Origin: Vitellaria paradoxa
Lineage: Eukaryota; Streptophyta; Magnoliopsida; Ericales; Sapotaceae
Direction: 5' to 3'
NCBI GenBank assembly: GCA_019916065.1
Contig: CM034240.1
Span: forward strand, 17,283,894 to 17,347,893
DNA: 64,000 bases
Shown here one piece after another: positions 36,764 through 50,300 of the stretch (within the stretch, counting starts at the first letter, position 1; each line of letters begins with the position of its first letter). Under the pieces are notes generated by a model. That model was not told where the DNA came from. It did not search any database and saw nothing but the letters and a program-made list of their open reading frames with translations. The position numbers and the translations under genes are program-made.

Positions 36764-37988
36764 TAATATTAGGAGATCAGTCAGGTCATACAAATAAACA
36801 TACAATAAGATAAACACTTGATGTTCAGATTGATTACTCTTCAACATTACCTAGAATGTGTAATTAGTGACATTGAAAATCCAATAAATAGAATGGTGTG
36901 TTTATATGCACAATCATGTCTCTTAGTAATATAGCAACATCCTAATTTAGAATATAACACAAATGTGAATGCAAATAATATGGCCATACAAATCTAATAT
37001 TCACCTATTAAAAAAATATATTTTTTTTTCACAGAGGTTAAAAAATAAACATTTTATAAACTCTATGCTAGCCTACACACACACACACACATACATTAGA
37101 TGTGGATGCACAAGTGCGTGCCAAAATTTTATTAATATTTTTATTTTTCTTATTTTGATATTTTGATATAAATTATTAATTAAATAAAAATAAAAAATAT
37201 TTCACAACTTGAAAAATAGTAAATAGCCAATTTAAATGGAATTTAAATAAATAATTATAATTAAGTGATATTTCAAAAAAAAAATATAAAAATAACAGAT
37301 GTTCAAAAGAGAATTTAAACAGTATTAAAATGAAAATATAAATTTACTTAATTAGGTGATATTTATTAAAAATTAATTTTAAGATGCTAAGAATGACAAT
37401 TTATGAGAAAAAATAAAAAGAAATAAAAAAAGTATAAAAATATAAAATCTCTAATACATCCTCATTTAAATGAATTGAAAAATATTAAAATAAAATACAT
37501 TCATCAGTTTGTTAATTTTTTTAATTTAAATTTTTTAAGATTCATGTATTTTCTCATTAATTTTTTTTAATCACAATCCAATTGGGAAAAAAAATTTTCA
37601 ATTCTTTTAGAAAAAATTTTTTCTAAACAAAATTTCATCCGAACACAATTATAAATAAGATTAAAATTATTTGTAATTTTGAAAAGTGAGCGTATCAAGG
37701 GAGGAATGAAAATACCTAACCCCAAATTTATCGCTTCGTCAAATTTGAGAATTGTACACGACTACTCGTTAGATTGTGCGTTGAGGTACCGCCAGTCCTC
37801 TCGCTGGCTCGCTAGCTTCTCTGTGTTTCCATTGCACAGATATTGGGCTTGATTATCTTCAACTATACTTCAGTACGTTTAATTTCAGATTTCATTAGCT
37901 ATCTTTCTCTTTTGGAAACCTGGGTCTTTTCGGTTGCGATTTTGAGCTTATATCACACTATGAATCATAAAAAATGTATCAATGTTGA

Positions 37989-38020
<32 letters not shown>

Positions 38021-38201
38021 AACTTACCTTCAATTTCACTGGACACTTGGTAGTCTCAGAGGATTGATAAGTCAATCCATTCCTTCTTTGAGAGGTGATT
38101 TCTGTTTTGTGTATGGAAGTTCAGTTTTCAGAATATACAACTCGTTTTGGAATGTGGGTGCAGATCGTTTTTGGTTTACATTGACACCACACCCGTTGGA
38201 G
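36764..38201 (+). promoter_or_regulatory. spacer, promoter and 5' UTR of DPH6
   Basis: Very AT-rich to about 37680, with a short (CA)n near 37076. The 5' UTR probably starts in 37740-37850, where the base composition changes to CT-rich (CTCTCGCTGGCTCGCTAGC). An (AT)n run lies at about 37988-38014. No single TATA box can be assigned. Confidence 0.4.
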
Positions 38202-38307
38202 ATGAAGGTTGTGGGATTGGTCAGTGGAGGCAAGGACAGCTGCTATGCCATGATGAAATGCATTGAATACGGACACGAGGTATCGCGCTGTTTCGCTTGA
38301 TATGCAC

Positions 38308-38349
<42 letters not shown>

Positions 38350-41300
38350 TTTTTATGCTTTACTCTCTCTCCGTATGTATGCATAACAAGCCTGTTTTTG
38401 TGTTATTTGAACTTCAGATTGTTGCCTTGGCAAATTTGTTGCCAGCTGATGATTCAGTGGACGAGCTTGATAGCTACATGTACCAGACAGTGAGCTTCAT
38501 TGTCTAATTCTATTGATTTATTTGCGCTAGGTCACATTTATATGAGGCTTATTTAAATATATTCTTGAGCGAATACATCGACTCACTACGAGGAAGTATG
38601 AATTTCTTGTAGTCTTGATTGATTATATACATAGCGTGACAGTTTTATAATGGATGGATAAATTAATCTTATGTGTAAAGCATCAAGGAGATGCCTCCCA
38701 ATTACAAAATAACACCTTAATTTAAAGACCAATCTAAACCTCCCGATGCTCTACAAAATGCGAAAAACTGTGTACATCCCCATAAAACCAACTAAACAAA
38801 AAATATAAGAATGTATAAGACGCCAATTTTTTTTTTTTTACTCCATTTTGGCACCCGTGCATCCCACCAACTCTCAAAAACGTGCTTAGCTTCTTTAGTG
38901 AAAATCCAATGCATCCCAAATTTGAAAATGTTAATTGGGCCATGCCATTTAACTTCTGATATGAGATATTTTGTCGAAATGAATTTGCAAATGTCATTGC
39001 CCTGCTTAGATTATACTTTATTTCTTAAGGGATCTGTTTGAAGTCTATTTTATGATTGTTGATTTGAATTTTTGGCAAGTATAGCCTGAAAATCAAAGAA
39101 ATTGCATTTCGCATGAATTTTTTCCTTTCTTTCCTATTTATTTTTCTTCCCCTTTATAGGATCCTAGTTTAAATTTTTTATTATCGCTGGAAACACATAC
39201 GAGTCATTTCCTTTCTTTATTTTTTGTTAATGTTTCAACATTGGATTATTAATTTAGTATTACTTACCTTAACTTTTGCTTAAGTTGTAAACATGACCAT
39301 CACAGTCGCGTAAGATCCAGATTTTTTCGTTTGAATAGAAAGTTTCCCTGATATATTACGAACTTAGATTTGTATCTAACCTCAGACTGGATTAAAAAAT
39401 TTTGATTATTGTTTGGCCAAAAATCAAAACTTTAGGAATGAAAGTTGTTGCAATTTTTCTTTTGAATAATTTTTTTCTTCATTTTTTTAATAAAGAAACT
39501 TTCACACTTAGCGTAGTAGTGAAGGTAAACTCTCATTGACAATAGTGCAATTTACTTCACTGAGAGGAATTGAATTGCTGATGAAATAGCTGTGTTCATG
39601 GCTCAATATTTTTCAAATGACCATTTGGTGCAGAGAAAACAGTTTCTATTTTGCTGGATGACATTTAATTGTCTAATTTTCAATTGACTTCTTCATTATT
39701 AACCCTTTGTGCTTTTCAGGTTGGGCACCAGATAGTTGTCAGTTATGCAAAATGCATGGGAGTGCCATTATTCCGAAGGCGAATACAAGGATCTACAAGG
39801 CAAGCCCTTTGAGGGGGAACATATGGTTAAACTAAAAATCTTTTTTTTTTTTTTTTTTTTGAGGAAACTACAATATTTTTTCTGCATTGTGGGACCAAGA
39901 AAGTTATCATACTTCCAGTACATAGATGGTAACTTTCAATTGTAAATTGGTCCATGTATGTTATTTGCTTTTACAACTTTCATATTATTGATAGTTTGTG
40001 ATCATATGTTGGATTTCTTGACTCTGAAACTTGGTATCTTAATTTACTTTTCCCAAAAAAACTGAAGAAAACCCCCTCCCCTAATAGACACCGCTCCCCC
40101 CCCCCCCAAAAAAAAGGGATCCCAATTGGTGAGATCCAGGACTTAGAGGACTTGGCATCTATTATGGGATGTAGGGTGAGCCAATTCCCGATATCGTACT
40201 CAGGCCTTCTATTGGGAACTAACTTCAAGACAAAGAATGTAGAATGGCATCATAGACGAGACTAAAAGAAACTACAGGGATGGAAGAATGGCTATTTATC
40301 AAAAGGGAGAGGATAGCCCTTATTAAGAACACTTTATCTAGCATACCTATTTACTTCTTTTGTCTTTTCAAGGTGCCAACTTCTGTAGTCAAAAGGATGG
40401 AGAAATTACAAAGGGATTTTCTATGAAGACAAGGAGAAGAAAGCAAATTTCACTTGGTCAGTTGGAATAGGGTGTGCAAATCGATGAGTCAATGGAGAGT
40501 GGGCATCGGGAAGCTCTCTTTAGTCTAGGAAGCCCTCCCTGGTAAATGGCACTAGAGTTTTGTAAATGAGAGTTCCAGCTTGTGAAGGCAGATAGTGGTG
40601 GCAAGACACGGTCTAACTAGAGGTAATGGACAACAAAGGAGGTTCAAGGAGTGTATGCGTACGGCACAGGTCTCTAGAAAGGAATACACAAGGTTTGGCT
40701 TAGATTTACTACCAACATTTCCTATGAGGTGGGCAAAGGAGATAGGGTTGATTTTTGGGATGATCTGTGGATGGGAGAAAGGAGCTTGTGTGAGCTGTTT
40801 CCAGGAATTTACAGCGTAGCCTTGAGGAGGCATGGTATGGTAGTGGACTTTATGAAGATTTATAATGGAAAGATAACATGGACTGTTAAGATGAGAAGGA
40901 ATCTCCAAGACTGGGAGATGGAGTTTGCAAGCTTGTTGACCAGACTCTCCAGATGCAATATGACTAAAACATGGTAGATGATGATAGGCTGAGATGGGAC
41001 AAAACTCACTCTATACGCTTTGAGGTGAGCCCTTACTACTCAACTATGACTGGAGTTTTTTTTCTTTTTGGGGGGGGGGGGGGGAAGGGGTGTGGGATTC
41101 CAATTGAAAGAAGGTTTGGAGATCAGGTACCCCACCAAGGGTGGCACTCCTTGTGTGGTGCATGCTCTATAAGAAGACACTTACAATTGACAATCTCTCT
41201 CTCTTTTATTGATGCAATTGATAATCTCATTAAGGGAGAATGATGATAGTGAACCGGTGCTTATGCAAGCCAAGAGCGGAGTCCATCGATCACTTGTCCG

Positions 41301-44300
41301 TGCACTGTGATTGGGCCAGAGAGTTATGGAGTCTAGCACATGCATGTTTTGGTATTCACAAGGTGTTTTCCCGGAGGCAAAGAACACCATCCAAGAGTGG
41401 TGGGGGCGAGGATTCATAAGAACAGGAGGAAAGCTTGCTGGTTAGTTCTGTTCAGCTTAACATGGCTTATTTGGGGGGATGGAACAAAAGATGTTTTCAG
41501 GCTGTTGAGTTTACTATTTGTAGAACCAATTCGGGTTGATGACTCAAAAGATGTTTTCAAGCTGATGAGTCTACTATTTATAAGAACAGGAGGAAAGCTG
41601 AAGAGCATGTTTTTTTGGCATACTGTATAGCTGGGCATCAGGTGGCATAGAATTGGATATAGTCTCTTTTTTACATTTCATTGAATATGTATATTTAGGT
41701 TTAGTATTTTATCTTACCCTTTGAGCATTGGGCTCCTCTCTTTTTGCATTGCGTAGGTATCCCTTTAATGCCCTATTAATATGCTTTTCTTAATTATAAA
41801 AAAAAAAAGGATTATACTTCCAAAGAAAGATTATATATTTGAAAATTGGAACTTCACCTAACCTTGTGGTGCTGAGTTAATAGTAAAAAATGATATTGCA
41901 TTTTGGTTTATCTAAAATCATATACTTGTTAAATTTGGTCAGTTTGATTGAAGACTGATGGTTTCCCTTTAAAGTGTTCTTGTCATTACTCTTTTGTTAG
42001 GAAAATGTCTTCCTCTGACTGGAAACTAGGGCAAAATTTTTATAATATTCTAATATTATACCTTCTAAGGAATTAGCGCAATGATATGTGGATCTTGATG
42101 ATAAATAGCGATCTAGAGCTCTCTTGGTGAGGCCACTAATCCAAGCTGAAATGACGATTATTTTTCTTGATTATTACCACTAAGGTAAACGTCAAGATTT
42201 ATAGAACCAATTCAGTTAAAATTTTGGTTTTCCATGATTTGTATCCTTGAGTGGGAGTAGGATGTGAGAAAATTCAGTTTTCTGCAGTCGTGTTATAAAT
42301 TAAAACCTAAGATAATGACATTAGGGATTTGTTTACCCAGATAAAATTCAGTTTTCTGCAGTCATATTATAAATTAAAAACTAAGACACTGATATTAGGG
42401 ATTTGTTTACCCAGATATTGTACGGGCGAGGGAATACCAAATAGGTTGTAGACTGAATTGTGGAAAGGGGCATGTTGGGCAATGAGTCAATGATTAGCTT
42501 TAAGCTGATCCCTTTGGTTGGTTGGAGTTGTAGAAGTATGCTCTCTGTTTCTGAAAATTACATTTCCTTGCCACTTCCAATGTGTGAATTTAAATCTTTC
42601 CACCCGAAACTTCTAAAATTGAACTTGCGAGGGATTCAAGTTGTAATACCTCATCACTCATGGATATTTTCGAAGTTTACTGATATTATAATTCAACATA
42701 TTTGGAGCATAATATGGTTTGAAAATTGTTACTATGGATTTCACAGGCATCATAACCTGAGCTACAATGTGACTCCTGGGGACGAAGTTGAAGACTTGTT
42801 CATCTTGTTAGATGAAGTGAAACGAAAAATACCCTCCATCACGGGGGTATCTTCTGGTGCTATTGCATCTGACTACCAAAGACTACGGGTGGAAAGTGTA
42901 TGTTCGAGGTTAGGGCTTGTTTCTCTAGCATATTTATGGAAGCAAGATCAGTCAATGCTCCTTCAGGAAATGGTATGTTATATTTATCAGCAAAAATGAC
43001 AATTTTATCTTAGGTAAGCTATTCTGACTGTTGTTTGCCTATTCTCTCCCATCAGATAGGAAACGGAATTAAAGCAATCATTGTAAAGGTATGATATATG
43101 TTTGAATCCTTTATTTGTTTCAATTCTTCTTGCAGTTTCTTTATTGACTGTGTTTTCTGTTGAGATATGGATAATGTATGAATTCAGGATACCCGAAACT
43201 AGGGTCCTATCACTCTTTTTACAATAATAAGAATGTGTAAATGTATAAAAATAGGAAAGGATCACAGAGAAACCCTAAATACATATATAATGACAACATT
43301 GCCTTTATTCTAATCTATAGTTACTTCTAACACTTCTCCTTAAACTGGAGCTTATATATTATATGTTCCAAATTTGTTACAAATGTATTAGACCCTTGTC
43401 CTCCCAGAGCTTTAATAAAAAGATATGCGAGTTGGTCTTCAGATTTTCCATGAGCAGTCTTTATTACATTTTGGAGGAGTTTCTCTTCAAAAAAGTGGCA
43501 ATCTACCTTGACGTGTTTTTTCTTTTCATGAAATACAAGATTGAAAGCAATATGTAGTGCAACTTGATTATTACATAATGTAGTTAGATTTCTTCAGTGT
43601 GCACATTGAGTCAAACTATCCTTGAGCAACAAACCCAGGAAATTGCTCCATTTAGCTTCTTTGTCTTGGTCATCATGTAAGAAATCATTCTTAACATTGA
43701 GTTAATGAAGAGGCCAATGAAAGATGACAACAAGGGTTATCATAAGCTAAACGAAATCAATCTTGGAAATTGGAGAGAATGTCTCATAGTAATCCAAGTC
43801 ATATATATGCGTATAATCTTTGGCCACAAGACGAGCTTTGTGGCAATCAAATTTAGGGTGGACTTTAATTGTGAACACCATTGGCAACCCAACCACATAA
43901 TGGTTTATAGGGACATGTACAAGATCCCAAGTGTTATTGGCTTGAAGAATGGATATTTCTTCTTCCTTTGCACCTTGCTATCTACCATGAGATAAGGCCT
44001 TTGACACATTGTTAAGAATTGACTTAGAAGATAATGAACTAACAATGGAAAAACTATGGGTCCGTCATAACAGAAGTGTCAATATTCAATAAAATAGGGC
44101 GGGAAAAAAAGAAAAAGAAAAAAAGCAAAATGAAATGAAGAGATAGCTCCCAAAAAAATAATCTAGCCTAAAAAATCCATTGACGATTAACAATGGTAAG
44201 GGCATTGAATCTGACCCTCATTTACGGAGCCAAGGGCATGCCGGCATGAAGGTGTTCTAGACACAAATTGAGGTTTGTAGTTTTTCCATGAAAGATTACC

Positions 44301-47300
44301 ATGGTTCCTCAATGCAATCAATAGGGATCTAAAACAAAAAAGGACAATTATAAAGAAGAAATTCACTGGTTAATGGAAAAACTAGAAAATATCCAATGTA
44401 GGGGGGGGGAGGGTTTAATTGTTGAAAAGAGAGTCCAGGGAAGGAGGAGAGAGAAGGCAAAGAGGAGTTTAGCTCTTTAGGTAGGTTAGATAGAGAAAGA
44501 GAGGTAGAGAGGGGTGAAATGATGGGTTAGAGAGATAAAAGAGAGGGTGAAAAAATGGGTTCCAGATAGAAAGGTGTGAGGGAGAACATATTGTCAAGAA
44601 TTGTGAAAGGGTAAAATTGTCCCAAAAACAATTATCAGCTGTAGCTAATTGCTTTGGTAATATTGCTACCCAAAAAGAAATATATTATATAGTTTGGGAC
44701 TAAGGCTCTCTTGAGTCAATTGAATGGTGTCAATGCTTACTTATTCATCGCATAGTTGCTGGAGAATATTGTAATTTTCATGCCTTATTTCAGCTTACTC
44801 TTTTTAATCTAGAAACTATCATGACGTGCAATGCAGGATGTGGTGTGTTGCAGATTTCACTGTCCTTCAAATGCACTCCTGCATTTGGAACTCCCACACT
44901 ACATTTGATATTGGTTCTTAGTAGCTAGTGGATTATGACGCATGGATATGCCTTTTGATTGTCATAGGTTGCAGCCATCGGTTTGGACCCTAGAAAACAC
45001 TTGGGGAAAGAAATAGCGCACTTGGAGTCCTACCTACACAAGTTAAAAGAGTATGTTTGGATGGTAAAAAAGAAATTGAACTTGAATAAATTATAGTATT
45101 TAGCAGTCTATTCTTCATCCTGTTACTCTTTCTGCAGATTGTATGGAATCAATGTGTGCGGTGAAGGAGGAGAATATGAAACATTAACACTTGACTGTCC
45201 CCTCTTTAAAGTAAGGTTACCTTTACCTTTCTTCATGTTTATTATCTTTAAATTGATAATTTTTTTTCCTATTCTAATGTTGCTTTTCTTTCAATTCTTC
45301 TTCTGCTATCTTTAAATGGATCAGTTTTCTCCAATATTTGTTTCTTTCTTCTATTGAGATATATTGCTTTATCTCGGTGGTTTTATGATGCCAGAAAAAA
45401 GCTATGGTTTTCATAAGCATGCTAATGTTGAGATTACTAGTATTTAACAAGCTTGTGGTCTTCATTTTCTTCCCAGTTCTTCAACCATAATAACATTTTT
45501 TTTTCTTCCTCCAGAACGCTCTACTTGTGCTAGATAAATTTGACATTGTACTGCACTCTTCAGATTCTATTGCTCCGGTCGGGATACTTCATCCCTTGGC
45601 TTTCCATTTGGAAAGTAAGCTGGGGACTGAATTTGTAAGTGATAGTCACAGAAGCAATGACATATTTCTGGAGAACACCGATGTAGTATGTGAAGTACTA
45701 GGCGACTGCCTACAAAGATCTGACGTGGAGGGCCATTCTCTAGATCAAAGCTTTGACTTAGCTGAAGCTGTAGAGCATAAACTCCTCGTTTCAAAGACAA
45801 GAAAGGATGATGTTTTTTCTGTTTCTTGCTGGTTCCAAGATTCATGCAAAACTTCGGCTGGTAAAATTTTAATGTCCTAATAGAGAGATGATGACTGTAG
45901 CATTAGCTCCATACGAGGATTGCAATTTTTTCTATTTTTCCTTAATTTTGTCCTACATTTATTCATTATTTTTATTTTATTTTATTCTTTTGTCTGCTCA
46001 AGTTCTCTACACTGGTATAAATTTTATGTATCCCCCCCCCCTTTTCTTTTTTCCTGCTTTTGATCAGCAGGTTTGCAAGAGGATTTAAGGATTGTGCTAA
46101 TGAATATTGAACGACGACTTGTGGAATATGGATTCTCATGGGAGAATGTTCTTTATATTCATTTGTATGTTGCTGACATGAGTGATTTTGCTGTGGCAAA
46201 TGAAACATATGTGAGATTTATTACACAAGAGAAGTGTCGGTTTGGTGTTCCATCCCGTAGTACAATTGAGATTCCCCTCTTGCAAGTTGGTCTAGGTAGG
46301 GCATACATTGAAGTCCTGGTGGCAAATGATCAAAGCAAAAGAGTTTTGCATGTACAAAGTATCTCCTCTTGGGCTCCTAGTTGCATTGGACCATATAGCC
46401 AGGTAATTATTTTACTAGCTTTTAACTTCTTATTAATTAGTTTGTTTTCTTCACAACGTAACTCTGTTTCAGCAATTCGTTTTTGCTACCCAGCTATCAA
46501 ATTAACGCTTCCCACTGCATCTTGTTCCATTACTTCCATTCTTTTGGAAATCTTTTTGTCAAATTCTTGTATATACGAATTGTGACATAAGGTTCCTTAG
46601 TATCATTTCGAAGCAATTCCCTTGGACACAGATTACAAATTTGAAATAAATTTAATGGTTTCTGCATTTGTATTTCTTAAGTTGTTCTGGACAAATATAT
46701 TCAATTACGTTGGACCTCAATGTATTTTAAAACTAAAGAAATATTTATCTGGTTCAGACTTCTGGCAGTGCCAGAAAGGTTTATGTTATGACCATGTAAG
46801 GAGGAAGAATTGGAGTCGCGAGAATAATTCCTGTCACAGCCAAATGCTTACTTCAGGGTGTACTTAAAGGGCCAATGCGAGCTCCTTTATTATCCTCCAG
46901 TTTTCTTGTTCAATAAATTTATCATCTCTTTATGCGTAGTTCTTTGTTATGAAGAGGTAGTTCAAAATGTGAAAGAATCCTCATGGTTTGCTATTATGGA
47001 AAGTAGAAATCCTGGTTGGAATTGGCATACTTTGTTTTTGACACTGAAAGACCAATGGTAGATGCTCATTTGGGAAATTGACTGACAATGTGGCTCTTAA
47101 CTATTTAGTTGCATTTGATCAGGAACCTTGCTAACTGCTAACATGGAGAACCAGGGTAGAAACCTGTGGTGTATAAGATAATAAAAGAACATAGTCTGCA
47201 TTTAGCTTTGGGGCAAGTGGGGGTTTGAAGTGGATATTGTAAGAAAAGGGAGAGAATGATCTGTCAAATAGAACTTTAGAACAGAAGCAAAAAGTGAACC

Positions 47301-50300
47301 AATTCAACACTTTGGTTTGCTCCCTTTGAGCTTCATTTTGAGAGTCGGTTTTATTTATTTGTTTATTTATTTTTCTTATGAAGTAGGGAGATGGAGTTGC
47401 AAGACGTGTTTTCTTTGAGTATATAATGATTCTAAATAGGGGTGGCAAAATTGACCCAAACCCATCAACCCACCCAATTAAACCTATAATAAATGGGTTT
47501 GGGTCCTATTATTTTACTAATTGGGTTGTAATTGGGTAACTTATAAAATACCCATTTATAAACGGGTGCAAATGGGTTGTGAAACGGGATCCGTTAAAAC
47601 ACCCATTTAAGTTAAAAAAATTAGTTTAACCTCCTCTCTCTTTACACTGTTCTCTCTCTCTCTAGCAATATCTATAATAAATATATAATATATACATTAC
47701 ATATATATGATACGTGTATATATATATTCAGCGTATACAATAAATGAATAATATATACATTATATATAATTTATTTCTTCTTCCATTCTCTGTTTCTATT
47801 CTTCTCCATACTCAATACAAATAACACGTGCGCGTACACACACATGCCCATACATGCATACACGCCTACACACACATGCGCGCACACACGCACAAACACG
47901 CGCGCACACACATGCCAACACACGCGCACGCGCGTGCTCACACATACACACGCGCATGCACACATACACGGACGCGCGTACATATGCGCATACACGCCTA
48001 CACACGCGCGCGCGCATGCACATGCACAAGCATACATGCCTACACACATGCGCGTGCACACATACACACGCGCACGCGCGCGCACATACATACATGCCTA
48101 CGCACGCGTGCGCGTGCGCACACACATACATGCCTACATGTGCGCGCTCACGCACAAACATGCATACATGCCTACATATGCGCGCACGCGCACACACACG
48201 CATATATACCTACACACATGCGCGTGCGTACAGACACGCACGCGCATGCAAACACATGCATACACGCCTACGCGCGTGCGCGCGCGGGGGCACACATGCA
48301 CACGCGCGTGTGGGCGCACACACGCACACACACACGAGGTCGTGCGCGCACACGTACACACAAGAACACCTGCACACACACGCACACACACATGCACACG
48401 CGCACACACACACATGCACACACCCCCCCACAGGCATACGTGCGCGCGTGCGCGCAGAGAGAGAGAGAGTTGTTGATTTAAAATTGAATAAAAAATAAAT
48501 CGGTTCATACAAATTCGAAATTAACTGAAAAATGTAAATATAATATATAATATGTATAATATTATATTAATTAAAATAAATAATGATGTATTTATATATA
48601 TATACACATTAATTGAAATAAATTTTTAATTTTTTTTAAAAAGTAAGTTGGGTCATAAGTAAATGGGTTGGATATGGGTTCATGGGTTTGATATAACCCA
48701 TATTCAACCCACCCATATCTAACCCACCTTTTAAATGGGTGGATTTGGGTTGCACCCATTTAATCTCCAACCCGTTTAAACCCATCACTAACCCGCCCAA
48801 CCCGCCCATTTTGCCACCCCTAATTCTAAATAAGTGTCGTCTCATTGTTGTCAGATGAAATTTTGTATCCAAACTGTATCAATGAATGTGATCCTCATTG
48901 TGTACATAATTCATGTTGGGTAGGGCGTATAACAAAAGGGTTTCCATTTCTTTCAGTTATAAAATCAAAAAGGAAAAAGCAGACAGGAATAGGTTTTTTT
49001 TGGGGTAATTCAGACAGGAATAGTTTGATTCTCTAAACAAGCAGTTTTTTTTTTTTTAGCCTATCAATGCTATGTGAGCATGCCCACCTATCCAATATTT
49101 TGAACAGGCCTTGTTACTACAGAGAAATGGTTGTATACAGGACTTGCTCCATGGCTTAGCTCCTTGGTTCTAGAAAAGGAATAGTGATCTGGCTTAGTCC
49201 ATACAACGACCGAGTCATCAATCCTTGCATCTATTTGATGCATCATCACATGGCTGTCATGCAACTCCTTCAGAATCATGTCATTTGCCTTTTGTTTTGA
49301 AGTGTTGGACTCTTCAAAGTGGCTTCCTGAGACAAAAAACAAAATAACATGATGAAGTCATCTTTATGTGCATTTCTATGTGTAACTGTGCTTGTAATAT
49401 TTTGTACGAGTACATTGTTCCCATTTTCTCTCAAGTTTTTGGCGGGCTCATCCATCCCGCATTTTGTTTTTTGTTAGGCAACCTTACACAAGGAGATACT
49501 TCACATGGCAGGCCAGTTGGGGCTTGACCCCCCAACAATGTCACTCTGTAGTGGATGCCCTGCTGCTGAGCTTGAACAAGCACTTCAAAACAGTGAAGCT
49601 GTGGCAAACTGCTTTCACTGTTCAATATCTACGTCTGCTATTCTTTTCATTGTTTACTGTTCAGTATGTATTCCTTCAACCAAGCGAACTGATATTCAGG
49701 ACAAACTCAACACATTTCTGAAAACAATGAAATCGTTATATTTACATAATGAAAACAAATCAGAAGTGCTTGATTCCATTGTTTTGTACATCCTTGTCCC
49801 TGATTTGCCAAAAAGGTAATCTCTCCAACTCTATTTATTAGTGTAGCATTATATATCAGCAGTTGGAATCAAACCTCTCTGCTTCTGCACCTTACTTCTA
49901 TATTATGCAAGAACAGAGAAAATTATCTAAATCAGCACAGTAGTTTATCACGGTGTCAGGTTTCTGTTTTAAACTCTTCAGTTTATGCCTTTCTGTTTTA
50001 AAGCTTATGATGAACATGGGATGCATGCCATTTGCTCTCTACCAGTAGACATATTTGACAAAATATTAAGGAACCAAAAAATGAAATTGAGGATTTCCTT
50101 GCTCCTTTTTTACTTTTTATCTTAATAAATGTTCTCTCTCTGTGGCATTGTAGAGCTTCCATAGAAGTAAAGCCCATTCTTTATGCTATGGATGATACCG
50201 AAACCAAGACTGATTTTGTTATGCCAAATCTATCTAGCAAAGTGGCACAAAGTTTTTGGGGTTTTCATCACGAACACTGGCATGAATTTTGCTTTCAGAA

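Noticed and set aside
47771..48512. Overlapping 100-217-codon ORFs on both strands (His/Thr-, Cys/Val- or Arg/Ala-rich)
   Set aside because: They arise because alternating CA/CG DNA contains almost no stop codons in any frame; the translations are compositional artefacts.
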